Positions 5,847-7,499 of a stretch of DNA of 7,499 bases are shown here, in pieces. Position 1 is the first letter of the stretch. Each line of letters starts with the position of its first letter. A program made the position numbers and the translations under genes. A model generated the notes under the pieces. That model did no database searches and was not told where the DNA came from. It was given only the letters and a program-made list of their open reading frames with translations. The stretch comes from an uncultured Verrucomicrobiota bacterium (lineage in GTDB: Bacteria > Verrucomicrobiota > Kiritimatiellia > RFP12 > UBA1067): the NCBI GenBank assembly GCA_945613785.1, contig CALZAJ010000075.1:1-7499 (forward strand), read 5' to 3'.

Positions 5847-6653
5847 ATGAAGTACATTTTCGCATTCTTCACGATCATTCTGGCGTCGGCGGTCCTGGCT
5901 GAGAAGCGTCCGTTCGAGCGCTATCAGACAATCATCGATCGGCGTCCGTTCGGCCAGCCGCCGCCGGGCTACAATCCCGAGCAGTTTGCGAGCGAGGCCG
6001 CCCGCAATCCGGGCAAGACGGAGGCGGAGCTGTCCAAAGAGCAGCAGCAGCTTCAGAAGGCGGTCGCGCTCTTTGCGATCAACATCGATCCTGACGGGTC
6101 CACGATGGTCGGCTTTTCCGACATGTCGGATCCGAAGAGTCCGGCCTACTACTACATGCCCGTTGGCGAGACGCGCAACGGCTGGTTCGTCAAGGAGGCG
6201 AGTCCTTCTTCGACCAATGCGTTCATGACGGTGGTCAAGGACGGCGTTGAGGTCACGCTCAAGCTGGGCGAGTCCTCTGTTGCCGCGGCCGATCCCAAGT
6301 CGGGTGGCGGCCGTGTCGGCCGTCCGGGGGGCGGTGGCCGCAGTCCCTTGCTGCGTCGTGCCGGCGGTTCTGATTCGCCGGCGCCGATTGTCGGCCGTCG
6401 TGCCCGTCGTGAGCAGGAGGAGGCGGCGAAGGCCGCCGCCATGCGCGAGGAAGAGGCGCGTCTGCAGGAGCAGAAGCGCAAGGAGGAGGAGGCCGCGGCC
6501 CAGGCCGAGGTCGAAAAGGCCGTGCGTGAACAGGAGCGCGAGGAACAGCGTCAGCAGCTGATGAAGATCCAGGAAGAGCTTCGCCGCGCCCGCGAGGAAA
6601 AGGAATTGCAGAGGCAGAAGGAGGCCGCGGCGGATGAAGAGGATAACGACTAG
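5847..6653 (+). CDS. Secreted protein of unknown function with a charged C-terminal coiled coil
   Basis: I do not recognise this family. The protein is 268 residues from ATG 5847, or 271 from ATG 5838, which lies inside the likely promoter. Numbering here is from 5847. It begins with a Sec signal peptide (MKYIFAFF, hydrophobic core, SAVLA) with likely cleavage near residue 18. A segment FERYQTIIDRRPFGQPPPGY (about 23-41) leads into a globular beta-rich part (about 72-142) with YYYMPVGETRNGWFVKEAS, then VVKDGVEVTLKLGE. That layout loosely resembles the small beta domain of GspC/PilP-type secretion and pilus assembly proteins, but this is a weak inference. A Gly/Arg-rich stretch (151-175) follows, then about 80 residues of Glu/Arg/Gln/Ala-rich coiled coil (186-264) ending in DEEDND. 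No Shine-Dalgarno sequence precedes either ATG. The end overlaps the acyltransferase gene by 20 bases. Confidence 0.82.
   Translation: MKYIFAFFTIILASAVLAEKRPFERYQTIIDRRPFGQPPPGYNPEQFASEAARNPGKTEAELSKEQQQLQKAVALFAINIDPDGSTMVGFSDMSDPKSPAYYYMPVGETRNGWFVKEASPSSTNAFMTVVKDGVEVTLKLGESSVAAADPKSGGGRVGRPGGGGRSPLLRRAGGSDSPAPIVGRRARREQEEAAKAAAMREEEARLQEQKRKEEEAAAQAEVEKAVREQEREEQRQQLMKIQEELRRAREEKELQRQKEAAADEEDND
6616..6624 (+). promoter_or_regulatory. Strong ribosome binding site of the acyltransferase gene
   Basis: AGAAGGAGG ends 9 bases before ATG 6634, inside the coiled-coil coding part of the previous gene. It fixes the acyltransferase start despite the 20-base overlap. Confidence 0.75.
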
Positions 6654-7479
6654 TCTCGAGGAGTTCCGCGAAGAGCTGCTGCGGACTGGCGGGTATCAGA
6701 CCCAGGCGTCCCATCGCGCTCACGAACGTGCGAAGGCTGGCGCCTTGACGACGTTGAAGTTCTCGTTGGGCATGTCTGGCGTCTTTCCGAAGTGTGCGAT
6801 CTACGAGCCGCTCGGCAAGCTGTCGATCGACCGCTGGGCGCATTTCTGCTTTTCGACGGTCACCTGCGCCGAGAGTCTCGGCATGAACGTGATGGTCGAG
6901 GGCTTCAAGCAGCGTGAGGCCTATGACGGTCCGGTGATGTTCCTGTGCAATCACATGTCGACGGTCGAGACGCTGTTGTTGCCGCCGATTCTCCTGACTT
7001 ACGGTCCGTTGAGCTATGTTGCCAAGGCCTCGCTGTCGAAGCTGCCGTTCCTCGCCGATGCGGCGGCGCATACGGGGATGATCCCGGTCGGGCGCAAGTC
7101 TCCAAAGGAAGACCTGATGACGATGCTGACGCGCGGCGTGGAGCGCATCTCCTCCGGCGAGAGCTTCCTGATCTTCCCGCAGGGCACGCGTCAGCAGGTG
7201 TTCAGTCACAAGGTCTATTCGTCGATTGGCGCAAAGCTCGCGGAGAAGGCGGGGTGTCCGATCGTCCCGATCGTGGTGGACACGCGCTGTCAGCCGACGC
7301 GCGAGAGGGGTCTGCTTCGCAAGGTCTTCAAGGACTTCGGTCCCGTGGACACCTCGAAGGACATCCGTTGCGCCTGTGGGCCTGTCATTCCGCATGGGAA
7401 GTCCAAGGTGATGCACGAGGCCGCGTTTGACTGGATGGCCTCCAAGCTCGAGTCCTGGGGGCTTCCGACCGAGCACTGA
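6634..7479 (+). CDS. PlsC-family 1-acyl-sn-glycerol-3-phosphate acyltransferase
   Basis: Members of this family transfer an acyl chain to lysophosphatidic acid or related lysolipids at the inner membrane, forming phosphatidic acid for phospholipid synthesis. The 281-residue protein has the four family blocks in order: NHMSTVE (106-112), GMIPVGR (148-154), FPQGTR (181-186) and CPIVPIVVDTR (208-218). Two key positions differ from the usual consensus: the HX4D acid is Glu (E112) and FPEGTR reads FPQGTR. HX4E variants are known in some PlsC relatives, so activity is likely but the substrate is uncertain. About 90 N-terminal residues precede the first block, with a moderately hydrophobic region near 40-80 but no clear membrane anchor. 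The strong ribosome binding site supports ATG 6634. Translation is probably coupled to the preceding gene. I leave the symbol blank because the acceptor is not certain; plsC would be the closest name. Confidence 0.9.
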   Translation: MKRITTSLEEFREELLRTGGYQTQASHRAHERAKAGALTTLKFSLGMSGVFPKCAIYEPLGKLSIDRWAHFCFSTVTCAESLGMNVMVEGFKQREAYDGPVMFLCNHMSTVETLLLPPILLTYGPLSYVAKASLSKLPFLADAAAHTGMIPVGRKSPKEDLMTMLTRGVERISSGESFLIFPQGTRQQVFSHKVYSSIGAKLAEKAGCPIVPIVVDTRCQPTRERGLLRKVFKDFGPVDTSKDIRCACGPVIPHGKSKVMHEAAFDWMASKLESWGLPTEH

Positions 7480-7499
7480 CGCGTCCTGAAACTTTTGGG

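Noticed and set aside
6259..7476. 405-codon open frame on the - strand
   Set aside because: It lies fully opposite the secreted protein and acyltransferase genes, has Arg/Pro/His-rich composition typical of an antisense shadow in GC-rich DNA, and shows no recognisable motif.
7480..7499. Start of another feature after the acyltransferase gene
   Set aside because: Only 20 bases remain, too few to support a terminator or gene call.

Overview
The window is GC-rich and carries six genes, all on the + strand and packed almost without gaps. It looks like chromosomal housekeeping DNA, with no sign of mobile elements, tRNA, rRNA or CRISPR. The order murD, a LysM lipoprotein, ftsW, then xseA, together with the unusually compact MurD, suggests a Gram-negative bacterium outside the Proteobacteria. 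A member of the PVC group such as Verrucomicrobiota or Kiritimatiellota is my best guess. That is an inference from gene style, not a match I could run.

Layout: positions 3-965 hold the 3' part of an unrecognised gene whose start lies off the window. It overlaps a GTG-started murD (962-2065) by 4 bases. murD overlaps a three-LysM-domain lipoprotein gene (2062-3150) by 4 bases. Six bases later comes an FtsW/RodA-type SEDS glycosyltransferase gene (3157-4503), and xseA (4504-5793) begins at the very next base. After a 53-base gap containing a near-perfect extended -10 promoter there is a secreted coiled-coil protein gene of unknown function (about 5847-6653). It overlaps a PlsC-family acyltransferase gene (6634-7479) by 20 bases.

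The first block (murD, LysM lipoprotein, ftsW) is a rearranged piece of the division and cell wall (dcw) cluster. MurD makes UDP-MurNAc-L-Ala-D-Glu in the cytoplasm. FtsW polymerises lipid II on the outer face of the inner membrane. The LysM lipoprotein would bind the resulting glycan from a lipid anchor in the envelope. murG, often found after ftsW, is replaced here by xseA, and no xseB is visible. The last two genes look like a second transcription unit for envelope functions.

Most worth checking: MurD is about 70 residues short and seems to lack one of the seven Mur-ligase invariant residues; the FtsW homologue has a roughly 60-residue charged helical insert in its first outer loop; the LysM lipoprotein has a three-CxC cysteine cluster; a terminator-like hairpin covers the ftsW start codon; an internal promoter-like sequence lies in the 3' part of murD; and a probable leaderless promoter follows xseA. 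I did not find a convincing wholly new multi-gene system.
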